The position numbers and the translations under genes were made by a program. This document shows positions 51,194 through 60,076 of a stretch of DNA of 64,000 bases, piece after piece. Position 1 is the first letter of the stretch. Every line of letters begins with the position of its first letter. Under the pieces are notes generated by a model, which was given only the letters and a program-made list of their open reading frames with translations, was not told the origin of the DNA and did not search any database. The stretch covers positions 248,001 to 312,000 of the forward strand of contig NZ_JAUSVO010000002.1 of NCBI RefSeq assembly GCF_030814715.1, in the 5' to 3' direction. Source of the stretch: Kaistia dalseonensis. Its GTDB lineage: Bacteria > Pseudomonadota > Alphaproteobacteria > Rhizobiales > Kaistiaceae.

Positions 51194-53388
51194 TTGCCTT
51201 TCCGCAGGGGCAGACCGTGCTTCCGTCGGACGTTGTGTCCGAGGACGTCGAGCATATGCCCCCCGAGGACAGGCTGACGGTTCCAGAACGCGGCATGCCG
51301 CCGGAGCATCCGGGCGACATGCCGACGCAATCGCTCTGGCGCTTCCAGCGGCGGAACAGGCGCCGATTCGAGGATCCGCGTCGCTCGCGCTCGCCGATCG
51401 GCCGCCGCATCGCCGTGCTCGGCGGCGCACTCCTCCTGGCCGGCCTCGCCGTCTACGAGATGGAGCAGGTGCTCTCCGTCGGCGGCCTGACGCCGATCGA
51501 GATCGCCGTCCTCGTGCTCTTCGCGCTGAATTTCGGCTGGATCGCGCTCGCCTTCACCAGCGCGATCGCGGGCTATGGCATCGTGATCGGACGACTCGAC
51601 CGGCCGAAGCGCGTGGCGCCCGGTCCGCTCGGCTCGCGCACCGCCATGCTGATGCCGACCTATAATGAAGACCCGGCACGCGTCTTCGCCGCCGTCGAGG
51701 CGATGGCGGCGGGGCTGGACAGCCTGCGCCAGGGCCCGGCCTTCGACTGGTTCATCCTCTCCGACACGACCGATCCGGATGTAGCCCTCGCCGAGGAAGC
51801 CGCCCTCATCGGTATTCGCGAGCGGCTCGGCAGCCGGGCGCGGATCTATTATCGCCGCCGGCGCAAGAACGTCTCGCGCAAGGCCGGCAATGTCGCCGAT
51901 TTCTGCACCCGCTGGGCCAGCGGCTACGACCATCTGCTCGTGCTCGACGCCGACAGCCTGATCGCGCCCGAGACGATCGTCGAGCTGGCGCGGCGGATGG
52001 AAGAAGACCCCGATGCCGGCCTGATCCAGACCATTCCCGCGCTCGTCAACGGCACCACCATCGTCGCCCGGCTGCAGCAGTTCGCCGGACGCGTCTATGG
52101 CCCGATCGTGGGGTCCGGCCTCGCATTCTGGACCAGCGCGGAAGGCAATTACTGGGGCCACAACGCGATCATCCGCACCAAGGCCTTCCTCGCCTCGGCC
52201 GGCCTGCCGAACCTGCCCGGCAAGCCGCCCTTCGGTGGCCATATATTGAGCCATGATTTCGTGGAGGCTGCGCTGCTGCGGCGCGCGGGCTGGACGGTTC
52301 GCATCGCCGACGACCTCGCCGGCTCCTATGAGGAGAGCCCGCCTTCCATCATCGACCTCGCCATTCGCGATCGTCGCTGGTGCCAGGGCAATCTCCAGCA
52401 CCTCTTCGTGCTTCCGGCCCGTGGCCTGAACTGGGTGAGCCGCATCCATCTCCTGACCGGCATCGGCTCCTATCTCGCCTCGCCGCTCTGGCTGCTCCTG
52501 ATCCTCGCCGGCCTCGCGCTGTCGCTGCAGGCGCATTTCATCCGCCCCGAATATTTCACGGAAGAGTTCCAGCTCTTCCCGACCTGGCCGGTGATCGACG
52601 CCGAGCGCGCCTTGCGGCTCTTCGCGCTCACCCTCGCCATCCTGTTCGGGCCGAAGATCATGGGCCTGATCGCCTTCCTGCGCGACCGCGAGGCGCGGCG
52701 GACAGTGGGCGGCTTCAAGACGATCCTCAGCTTCTTCTTCGAGATCTTCGTCTCGGCGCTGATCGCGCCGATCATGATGCTGGTCCATACCGGCGCGATC
52801 ATCTCGATCCTGCTCGGCCGCGATTCCGGATGGAAACCGCAGCGCCGCGACGATGGCGGCGTGCCGATCCGCTCGCTGATCGTGCGCCATCGCTGGCATT
52901 TCCTGGTCGGTGTGGCGCTGCTCTTCGCCGCCTCGCTCGATTCGCTCGTTCTCGTCGCCTGGCTGTCGCCGGCCCTTCTCGGCCTGCTGCTCGCCGTGCC
53001 GGTCTCCGGCCTGACGGGCTCGACCAAGGTCGGCCGCTTCATCCGCCGGCTCGGCCTGCTGCGCACGCCCGAGGAGGTCGATCCGCCGGCCGTCGCCCTG
53101 GCCGCGCAGGCGGCCCGCCCGGCCTATGACGAGATGATCGCGCGGCATCCCTCGCTCGCCGTGCTTGCGGCCGACCCTGAAAAGCGCGCGATCCATCTCA
53201 GCCTGGTCGACCGCGTTCCCGCGCGTCCGCCGGGCATGATCGAGGCGGTCGAGGCGCTCTCCGCGGCGAAGATCGACGACGCCAGGACCATCAGCGAGGC
53301 CGTCTCCTTCATGACGCCGCAGGAACGCGCCATGGTGATCGCCACGCCGAGCCTGCTCGATCGGCTGGCAAGCCTGCCATCCGCCTGA
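51181..53388 (+). CDS. opgH: Glucan biosynthesis glucosyltransferase H
   Basis: The product is a 735-residue inner-membrane glycosyltransferase family 2 enzyme. The start is the ATG at 51181, or possibly a GTG at 51169. The processive GT2 motifs are visible: MLMPTYNEDP, the acidic LVLDADSLI, and RRWCQGNLQH (Q-x-x-R-W region). Paired membrane helices flank the catalytic domain (LGGALLLAGLAVYEM; the cluster near residues 420-620). OpgH polymerises UDP-glucose into the osmoregulated glucan backbone, exported to OpgG. The two genes form one operon. Confidence 0.93.
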   Translation: MDGVIAFPQGQTVLPSDVVSEDVEHMPPEDRLTVPERGMPPEHPGDMPTQSLWRFQRRNRRRFEDPRRSRSPIGRRIAVLGGALLLAGLAVYEMEQVLSVGGLTPIEIAVLVLFALNFGWIALAFTSAIAGYGIVIGRLDRPKRVAPGPLGSRTAMLMPTYNEDPARVFAAVEAMAAGLDSLRQGPAFDWFILSDTTDPDVALAEEAALIGIRERLGSRARIYYRRRRKNVSRKAGNVADFCTRWASGYDHLLVLDADSLIAPETIVELARRMEEDPDAGLIQTIPALVNGTTIVARLQQFAGRVYGPIVGSGLAFWTSAEGNYWGHNAIIRTKAFLASAGLPNLPGKPPFGGHILSHDFVEAALLRRAGWTVRIADDLAGSYEESPPSIIDLAIRDRRWCQGNLQHLFVLPARGLNWVSRIHLLTGIGSYLASPLWLLLILAGLALSLQAHFIRPEYFTEEFQLFPTWPVIDAERALRLFALTLAILFGPKIMGLIAFLRDREARRTVGGFKTILSFFFEIFVSALIAPIMMLVHTGAIISILLGRDSGWKPQRRDDGGVPIRSLIVRHRWHFLVGVALLFAASLDSLVLVAWLSPALLGLLLAVPVSGLTGSTKVGRFIRRLGLLRTPEEVDPPAVALAAQAARPAYDEMIARHPSLAVLAADPEKRAIHLSLVDRVPARPPGMIEAVEALSAAKIDDARTISEAVSFMTPQERAMVIATPSLLDRLASLPSA

Positions 53389-53514
53389 TTATTGAGCAAA
53401 GACCATCATCCTTGCAGCGCAGCGCAAGTGAGCGATCTTTTCGCATGCGCACAAACCGGCTAAGAATAGGGCAGACGTTGACTGGCGTCGCCGAGGCAGA
53501 CATCGGGGGATCTT

Positions 53515-56500
53515 GTGGCTATCAAGAAAATTCTCGTCGCCAACCGATCGGAAATCGCAATCCGCGTGTTCCGGGCGGCCAATGAGCTGGGTCTACGGAC
53601 CGTCGCCATCTTCGCCGAAGAGGACAAGCTCGCGCTCCATCGCTTCAAGGCCGACGAGGCCTATCAGGTTGGCAAGGGTCTGGGCCCGATCGAGGCCTAT
53701 CTGAACATTCCCGATATCATCCGCGTCGCCCGCGAAGCCAAGGCGGACGCGATCCATCCCGGCTACGGCCTGCTTTCGGAAAGCCCGGAATTCGCGGAAG
53801 CCTGCGCCGAAGCCGGCATCATCTTCATCGGCCCCTCGCCCGAGACGATGCGCATGCTCGGCAACAAGGTCGCCGCGCGCAATCTCGCGATCGCCGCGGG
53901 CGTGCCGGTCATGCCGGCCACCGATCCCCTGCCGGACGATGTCGAGACCATCAAGTCCGAGGCGCTGCGTGTCGGCTATCCGCTGATGCTGAAAGCGTCC
54001 TGGGGTGGCGGTGGACGCGGCATGCGCGTCATCCGCGACGAAGAGACGCTGCTCAAAGATGCGACAACGGCGAAGCGCGAAGCCAAGGCTGCCTTCGGCA
54101 AGGACGAGATCTATCTCGAAAAGCTCGTCGAACGTGCGCGCCATGTCGAGGTGCAGATCCTCGGCGACCAGCACGGCAACATCGTCCACCTCTTCGAGCG
54201 TGACTGCTCGGTCCAGCGCCGGCACCAGAAGGTCGTGGAGCGCGCCCCCGCGCCCTACCTCTCCGAGGCCGAGCGCAAGGAAATCACCGATTACGGCGTG
54301 AAGATCGCCAGGGCGGCCGACTATTACGGCGCCGGCACGGTCGAGTTCCTGATGGATGCCGATACCGGCAAGTTCTACTTCATCGAGGTGAACCCGCGCA
54401 TCCAGGTCGAGCACACCGTTACCGAGGTCGTGACCGGCATCGATATCGTCAAGGCCCAGATCGCCATCGCCGAGGGCGAGGCGATCGGGACGCCGGCCTC
54501 GGGCGTGCCGAAGCAGGCCGATATCCGTCTGAACGGCCATGCCCTGCAGTGCCGCATCACGACGGAAGATCCCGAGCAGAACTTCATTCCCGATTACGGC
54601 CGCATCACCGCCTATCGCGAGGCTTCGGGCTTCGGCATCCGCCTCGACGGCGGCACGGCCTATTCGGGCGCCGTGATCACGCGCTTCTACGATCCGCTGC
54701 TGGAGAAGATCACCGCCTGGGCGCCGACGCCTCAGGAAGCGATCGCCCGCATGGACCGTGCGCTGCGCGAGTTCCGTATCCGCGGCGTCGCGACCAACCT
54801 CACCTTCGTCGCGAACATCATCAACCACCCGAAGTTCCGCGACAATTCCTATACGACGCGCTTCATCGACACGACGCCGGAGCTCTTCGCCTCGGTGCGC
54901 CGCCGCGACCGCGCCACCAAGCTCATCACCTATATTGCCGACGTGACGGTCAACGGCCATCCGGAGACGCGCGGCCGCGTCAGGCCCAAGGCCGATGCGC
55001 TCGCCAAGGTGATCCCCCACTTCCCGGCCGAGCCCGCGCCGGGCACCAAGCAATATCTCGACACCCATGGCGCGGAAGCGCTCTCCAAATGGATACGCGA
55101 CGAGACCCGCGTGCTCGTCACCGACACGACGATGCGCGATGCCCATCAGTCGCTGCTCGCGACCCGCATGCGCACGCATGACATTGTCGGCATTGCCGAC
55201 AGCTATGCCCGCGCGCTGCCGAGCCTGCTCTCGCTCGAATGCTGGGGCGGCGCGACCTTCGACGTCTCGATGCGCTTCCTGACCGAGGATCCGTGGGAGC
55301 GTCTGGCGCTGGTGCGCGAGAAGACGCCCAACATCCTGCTGCAGATGCTGCTGCGCGGCGCGAACGGCGTCGGCTACACCAATTACGCCGACAATGTCGT
55401 GAAGTACTTCGTCCAGCAGGCAGCCAAGGGCGGCATCGACCTCTTCCGCGTGTTCGACTGCCTGAACTGGGTCGAGAACATGCGCGTCTCGATGGACGCC
55501 GTGCGCGAGGAGGGCAAGGTCCTCGAGGCGGCGATCTGCTACACGGGCGATATCCTCGACCCCGACCGCGCCAAATACGATCTCAAATACTATGTCGGCC
55601 TCGCCAAGGAACTGGAAGCCGCCGGCGCACACATCATCGGCCTGAAGGACATGGCCGGCCTGCTGAAGCCGGCCGCCGCCAAGAAGCTCGTCTCGACGCT
55701 GCGCGAAGAGGTCGGCCTGCCGATCCATTTCCATACGCACGACACATCCGGCATCTCGGCCGCGACGGTGCTGGCCGCCGTGGAAGCGGGCGTCGACGCC
55801 GTCGATGCTGCGATGGATGCGCTTTCGGGCCTGACGTCGCAGCCCTGCCTCGGCTCGATCGTCGAGGCGCTGAAGTCGACCGAGCGCGATACCGGGCTCG
55901 ATCCGGCGGCGATCCGCAAGATCTCGTTCTACTGGGAAGCCGTGCGCGCCCAGTATGTCGCCTTCGAGAGCGATCTGCGCGCCGGCGCCTCGGAAGTCTA
56001 CCTGCATGAAATGCCGGGCGGCCAGTTCACCAATCTCAAGGAACAGGCCCGCTCCCTCGGCCTCGACACGCGCTGGCACGAGGTTGCGCAGACCTATGCC
56101 GACGTCAACAAGATGTTCGGCGACATCGTCAAGGTGACGCCGTCCTCGAAGGTCGTGGGCGACATGGCGCTGATGATGGTCAGCCAGAACCTGACCGTTG
56201 CCGATGTCGAGAATCCGGCCAAGGACATCGCCTTCCCGGATTCCGTCGTGCAGATGATGCGTGGCGATCTCGGCCAGCCGCCGGGCGGTTGGCCCGAGGG
56301 CATCCAGAAGAAGGCGCTGAAGGGCGAGAAGCCGTCGACGGCGCGTCCGGGCTCGCTGATCCCGCTCGCCGATCTCGAGGCCGAGCGCAAGGCGGCGGTG
56401 ACCAAGACCGGCGAGCCGCTCGACGATTTCGCGCTCGCCTCCTACCTCATGTATCCCAAGGTCTATACCGACTTCGCCAAGGCGCTCGACACCTACGGGC

Positions 56501-56952
56501 CGACCAGCGCGCTGCCGACCTCGGTCTATTTCTATGGTCTGCCGGTGGGCGAGGAGATCCTGGTCGAGCTCGAAAAGGGCAAGACCATGGTCATCCTCTG
56601 CCAGGCGATCGGCGAGGCGGATGATGACGGGCGGATCCGCGTCTTCTTCGAGCTGAACGGCCAGCCGCGCGTCGTCAAGGTTCCCGACCGCGCCAATTCC
56701 GGCAAGATCGCCGTCAAGCGCAAGGCCGACGAGGGCAATCCCAACCACGTGCCGGCGCCGATGCCCGGCGTCGTCTCGACGCTCGCGGTCAAGCCCGGCC
56801 AGGCGGTCAAGGCCGGCGACGTGCTGCTCTCGATCGAGGCCATGAAGATGGAGACGGCGATCCACGCCGATCGCGATGGCACGATCGCGGAAGTGCTGGT
56901 GAGTGCCGGCGGCCAGATCGACGCCAAGGACCTGCTCGTCGTCTTCGAATAG
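53515..56952 (+). CDS. pyc: Pyruvate carboxylase
   Basis: The 1145-residue single-chain enzyme starts with GTG (MAIKKILVANRSEIA). Domains in order are biotin carboxylase with ATP-grasp (KASWGGGGRGMRV, about 160-175; EVNPRIQVEHTVTE), carboxyltransferase (TTMRDAHQSLLATR, about 545; LKDMAGLLKPAAA), the allosteric region and the C-terminal biotinyl domain with K1111 in EAMKMET. It makes oxaloacetate from pyruvate for anaplerosis. That suits an organism that funnels sugar acids and lactate to pyruvate, as region 1 of this window suggests. Transcribed alone. Confidence 0.97.
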   Translation: MAIKKILVANRSEIAIRVFRAANELGLRTVAIFAEEDKLALHRFKADEAYQVGKGLGPIEAYLNIPDIIRVAREAKADAIHPGYGLLSESPEFAEACAEAGIIFIGPSPETMRMLGNKVAARNLAIAAGVPVMPATDPLPDDVETIKSEALRVGYPLMLKASWGGGGRGMRVIRDEETLLKDATTAKREAKAAFGKDEIYLEKLVERARHVEVQILGDQHGNIVHLFERDCSVQRRHQKVVERAPAPYLSEAERKEITDYGVKIARAADYYGAGTVEFLMDADTGKFYFIEVNPRIQVEHTVTEVVTGIDIVKAQIAIAEGEAIGTPASGVPKQADIRLNGHALQCRITTEDPEQNFIPDYGRITAYREASGFGIRLDGGTAYSGAVITRFYDPLLEKITAWAPTPQEAIARMDRALREFRIRGVATNLTFVANIINHPKFRDNSYTTRFIDTTPELFASVRRRDRATKLITYIADVTVNGHPETRGRVRPKADALAKVIPHFPAEPAPGTKQYLDTHGAEALSKWIRDETRVLVTDTTMRDAHQSLLATRMRTHDIVGIADSYARALPSLLSLECWGGATFDVSMRFLTEDPWERLALVREKTPNILLQMLLRGANGVGYTNYADNVVKYFVQQAAKGGIDLFRVFDCLNWVENMRVSMDAVREEGKVLEAAICYTGDILDPDRAKYDLKYYVGLAKELEAAGAHIIGLKDMAGLLKPAAAKKLVSTLREEVGLPIHFHTHDTSGISAATVLAAVEAGVDAVDAAMDALSGLTSQPCLGSIVEALKSTERDTGLDPAAIRKISFYWEAVRAQYVAFESDLRAGASEVYLHEMPGGQFTNLKEQARSLGLDTRWHEVAQTYADVNKMFGDIVKVTPSSKVVGDMALMMVSQNLTVADVENPAKDIAFPDSVVQMMRGDLGQPPGGWPEGIQKKALKGEKPSTARPGSLIPLADLEAERKAAVTKTGEPLDDFALASYLMYPKVYTDFAKALDTYGPTSALPTSVYFYGLPVGEEILVELEKGKTMVILCQAIGEADDDGRIRVFFELNGQPRVVKVPDRANSGKIAVKRKADEGNPNHVPAPMPGVVSTLAVKPGQAVKAGDVLLSIEAMKMETAIHADRDGTIAEVLVSAGGQIDAKDLLVVFE

Positions 56953-57076
56953 GTGCTGGCGACAAATATCGGGATGAATGCGAACGCCGGGGCTTTTGTC
57001 CCGGCGTTTTCATATGTCATATCGGCAGAGGCGCGGAGGAGCGTCGTTCGGCCAAAGGCAGATCAAAGAACCAATC

Positions 57077-57826
57077 ATGTCCGATACGAGAAAGATTGCG
57101 CTGGTCACCGGGGGAGGAACCGGGATCGGCAAGGCGGTTGCGTTGGCGCTGGCCGGCGCGGGCTATCAGGTGGTGATCACGGGGCGCCGCCAGGAGGCGC
57201 TCGACGAGGTGGTGCGCGAGGCCGGGAGCGACATGGTCGCGCTGACCTCCGACATGACCGATCCGGCATCGGTCGCGGCCCTCTTTGCCGCCGTCAAGGA
57301 GCGCTTCGGGCGGCTCGACGTCCTGTTCAACAATGCCGGCACCAACGCGCCGCCCATTCCGCTCGAGGAACTGACCTATGAGCAATGGAAGGCCGTGATC
57401 GACACCAATGTGTCCGGCGTCTTCCTCTGCACGCAGCAGGCCTTCAAGATCATGAAGGACCAGAACCCGCGTGGCGGCCGCATCATCAATAATGGCTCGA
57501 TTTCGGCCACCGCGCCGCGCCCGAATTCTGCGCCCTATACGTCGTCCAAGCACGCCGTGCTCGGCCTCACCAAGTCGACCTCGCTCGACGGGCGGAAATA
57601 CGACATAGCCTGCGGCCAGATCGACATCGGCAATACCGCGACCCCGATGGCCGCGCAGATGTCGAAGGGCGTGCTGCAGCCCGACCTCACCGTCAAGGTC
57701 GAGCCGACCTTCGACGTCAAGCACGTCGCCGATGCCGTGCTCTACATGGCCGGCTTGCCGCTCGACGCGAATGTCCTCAACATGACGGTCATGGCGACGA
57801 AAATGCCCTTCACCGGGCGCGGCTGA
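57077..57826 (+). CDS. SDR family oxidoreductase
   Basis: The 249-residue protein starts at [18 protein letters not shown]; the frame upstream is non-homologous. It has [12 protein letters not shown], a serine in NNGSISA and the catalytic YTSSK. These define a classical short-chain dehydrogenase. The C-terminus lacks the common VDGG motif and instead ends with [16 protein letters not shown], marking a distinct subgroup. The substrate is unknown. A stem-loop follows the gene. Confidence 0.87.
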   Translation: MSDTRKIALVTGGGTGIGKAVALALAGAGYQVVITGRRQEALDEVVREAGSDMVALTSDMTDPASVAALFAAVKERFGRLDVLFNNAGTNAPPIPLEELTYEQWKAVIDTNVSGVFLCTQQAFKIMKDQNPRGGRIINNGSISATAPRPNSAPYTSSKHAVLGLTKSTSLDGRKYDIACGQIDIGNTATPMAAQMSKGVLQPDLTVKVEPTFDVKHVADAVLYMAGLPLDANVLNMTVMATKMPFTGRG

Positions 57827-57854
57827 AGCATGCGGCCCCCGCAATAGCGAACCG

Positions 57855-57880
57855 TTTCGGGGCGGCGGACCGCCCTGAAA
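57855..57880 (+). terminator. Hairpin after SDR gene
   Basis: TTTCGGGGCGG and CCGCCCTGAAA form an 11-bp stem (one G-U pair) with a CGGA loop, 28 bp after the stop codon. Confidence 0.65.
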
Positions 57881-58012
57881 TAGCCGTCACGGCGCGTCAT
57901 AGTTGTTCGTTGGCCAATCGTGTGAAAAGAAGGTGCATTGCGATGCAGTGCACGCACTGCGAAAGTGGCGCTTTGCCGATTCTGCCAGACCAACGTTTGA
58001 GATGGGCCGGCC

Positions 58013-59539
58013 ATGCGAATTGTACACAATGAAACGGCGAACATAGCCCTCGATCGGGCTTTCGATGATGACGAGAAGATGTTCGACCTCGCGCCGGTCG
58101 CGCTCTGGCTCGAAGACTATAGTGAGCTCAAGTCGCATTTCGATCATCTTGCGGCGGCGGGCGTCACTTCGCTCAGGACCTACCTTGTCGACGATCTGGC
58201 GCGGGTCAAGGCCTGCTCGGACCGGATCCGCCTCGTCAAGGTCAACCGCCGGACGCTGTCGCTATTCGAGGCCGACAATTTCGAGGACCTGACCGAAAAT
58301 CTCGGCCGGGTCTTTCGCGACGACATGCTGCCGATCCATATCGACGAACTCGTCCGGCTTTGGGACGGCGAGACGGAATTCGCCAGCAATACGGTCAACT
58401 ACACGCTTTCAGGCAAGCGGCTCGATATCCTGTTGCGCGGCGCGATCCTGCCCGGCTACGAGCAATGCTGGAGCCGCGTCCTCGTCTCGACCGAGAGCGT
58501 CACCGAGCGCGAGACGGCGCAGCGACAGCTGGCGGCGAGCGAGGCCTATGCGCGCGGCCTGTTCGACCATTCGCCCGTATCGCTCTGGGTCGAGGATTTC
58601 AGCGCCGTCAAGCAGCTGATCGACGACATCCGCCAGCGCGGCATCCTCGATTTCCGCACCTTCACCGACGTCCATCCCGAATTCGTCACGCGCTGCATGA
58701 GCGAGATCCGGGTGGTCGACGTCAATCGCCATACGCTCGAGCTCTTCGGAGCCGCCGACAAGAAGGTCTTGCTGCGAAGGCTCGGCGATGTCTTCCGCGA
58801 CAAGATGGAGCTGCCCTTCCGCGAGCAGCTGATCGATCTCTGGGCCGGCAAGCTCTTCCAGCAGCGCGAGGTCGTCAACTACACGCTCGACGGCCGCGAA
58901 CTCTATCTCATGATGCAGTTTTCCGTGCTGCCCGGCCATGAGAAGGACTGGTCGCTGGTCCAGGTCGCACTGACCGACATCACGGCCCGCAAGGCGGCCG
59001 AGGCCTATCTGGAATTCCTCGGCAAGCATGACGCGCTGACCAAGCTCTACAACCGCTCCTTCTATATCGACGAGATCAACCGCCTGCAGCGCAATGGCCC
59101 GAAGCCGGTCACCGTCATCCTTGCCGACCTGAACGGGCTCAAGGAGACCAATGACCAACATGGCCATGCCGCCGGCGACGAGATGCTGCGGCGGGTCGGC
59201 GAGGTGCTGGGCAAGCTGGCGGAGCGTCCGGCCCATGCCGCGCGGATCGGCGGCGACGAGTTCGCGGTCATCCTGCCGGGTGTCAACGAGACCGAGGCCC
59301 AGACCATCATGGAAAAGGTGCAGATGCTCGTCGAGCTCAACAACCAGTATTATTCGAAGATGCCGATCAGCCTGTCCTGCGGCGCGGCGACCAGCCGGCA
59401 TGACGAGCCGCTCGAAGAGGTCACGCGACGCGCCGACCGGATGATGTACGAGGCGAAGCGCGCCTATTACGCCACGCCGGCGCTCGATCGCGAACGCACG
59501 ACCTGGTTGCCCCTGCCGGTATCGCCCCGCCCGACCTGA
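58013..59539 (+). CDS. Diguanylate cyclase with two tandem PAS-like sensor domains
   Basis: The 508-residue soluble protein has two homologous sensor units, about residues 22-165 (LAPVALWLEDYSELKSHF; VNRRTLSLFEA) and 185-325 (HSPVSLWVEDFSAVKQLI; VNRHTLELFGA), each ending in a PAC-like strand region. A GGDEF domain with intact GGDEF (RIGGDEFAVILPG) follows. The RxxD inhibitory site is absent: at positions -9 and -6 before GGDEF are E and A. It should make c-di-GMP from GTP without product inhibition. No membrane segment is present, so the signal is probably intracellular. Ligand unknown. Confidence 0.9.
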   Translation: MRIVHNETANIALDRAFDDDEKMFDLAPVALWLEDYSELKSHFDHLAAAGVTSLRTYLVDDLARVKACSDRIRLVKVNRRTLSLFEADNFEDLTENLGRVFRDDMLPIHIDELVRLWDGETEFASNTVNYTLSGKRLDILLRGAILPGYEQCWSRVLVSTESVTERETAQRQLAASEAYARGLFDHSPVSLWVEDFSAVKQLIDDIRQRGILDFRTFTDVHPEFVTRCMSEIRVVDVNRHTLELFGAADKKVLLRRLGDVFRDKMELPFREQLIDLWAGKLFQQREVVNYTLDGRELYLMMQFSVLPGHEKDWSLVQVALTDITARKAAEAYLEFLGKHDALTKLYNRSFYIDEINRLQRNGPKPVTVILADLNGLKETNDQHGHAAGDEMLRRVGEVLGKLAERPAHAARIGGDEFAVILPGVNETEAQTIMEKVQMLVELNNQYYSKMPISLSCGAATSRHDEPLEEVTRRADRMMYEAKRAYYATPALDRERTTWLPLPVSPRPT

Positions 59540-59600
59540 TGCCCTTCCGAGCGCGGTGGACATCGTTTCGCGTGATGGAAACGCAACCTGTCACGTGATC
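59540..59600. repeat. Intergenic palindromic repeat, copy 3
   Basis: Related to copies at 7108 and 42333: CTTCCGAGCGCGGTGGACATC, then GTTTCGCGTGATGGAAACGC. It directly follows the stop of the diguanylate cyclase gene and runs into the end of the convergent small ORF (stop at 59591). Confidence 0.65.
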
Positions 59601-59881
59601 GAGCGGCAGTCGGTCGCCAGGAGGAAGCGCTTCAGCGAGATGTCGCCGAGCGCCACATAATCGATGAGACGCGGCAGCCATACGGCGACGTCGCGTCCGA
59701 GCCTCATTGCATAATTCGGGTCCTTGCCGAGCCGCGTCAGGTCGATCGGCCCGCTCGTGGCGCTCTGGCCGTCATAGAGCACCAGTGGGCTGGCACAGGG
59801 CGTATTGGCGAGTTGCACCAGCAGAATGATCACGCCGATCGCGAGATAGGTGATGGCAAGTCGGATCAGGGACGACAACAC
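59591..59881 (-). CDS. Small single-span membrane protein, unknown function
   Basis: The chosen GTG start at 59881 follows GGAG by seven bases and gives 96 residues. The N-terminal helix is hydrophobic (LAITYLAIGVIILLVQLAN); a longer start at 59923 is possible. The remaining domain is periplasmic in character, with two cysteines (TPCASP and ATDCRS) that could pair. I recognise no family. The gene lies alone between the convergent cyclase gene and a hairpin. Confidence 0.55.
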   Translation of the reverse strand: MLSSLIRLAITYLAIGVIILLVQLANTPCASPLVLYDGQSATSGPIDLTRLGKDPNYAMRLGRDVAVWLPRLIDYVALGDISLKRFLLATDCRSIT

Positions 59882-60014
59882 GGCACCACTCCGGGCTCGA
59901 TCTTCAAGCCGACCGTAGCGCATTCCGCGAGCGGAAGCGCGGGCCTCGGGCTCAGAGACCTCGCCGGACAATCGCCGCCGGCCCGAACCGCTCCCTCTCA
60001 AGCGCCAGGAAGAC

Positions 60015-60044
60015 CCCGCCGCGACCATTCCTGATCGCGGCGGG
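60015..60044 (-). terminator. Hairpin downstream of GH127 gene
   Basis: CCCGCCGCGA and TCGCGGCGGG form a perfect 10-bp stem with a 10-base loop, 32 bp beyond the minus-strand stop at 60077. Confidence 0.6.
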
Positions 60045-60076
60045 CCTGATGGCCATGCGCGGGCGTAGCCGGAAGG

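Noticed and set aside
53593-56865. 1090-codon minus-strand open frame opposite pyruvate carboxylase
   Set aside because: It is antisense to an unmistakable, full-length pyruvate carboxylase. Its composition is dominated by D, R, H, L and G codons, as expected for shadows of high-GC genes.
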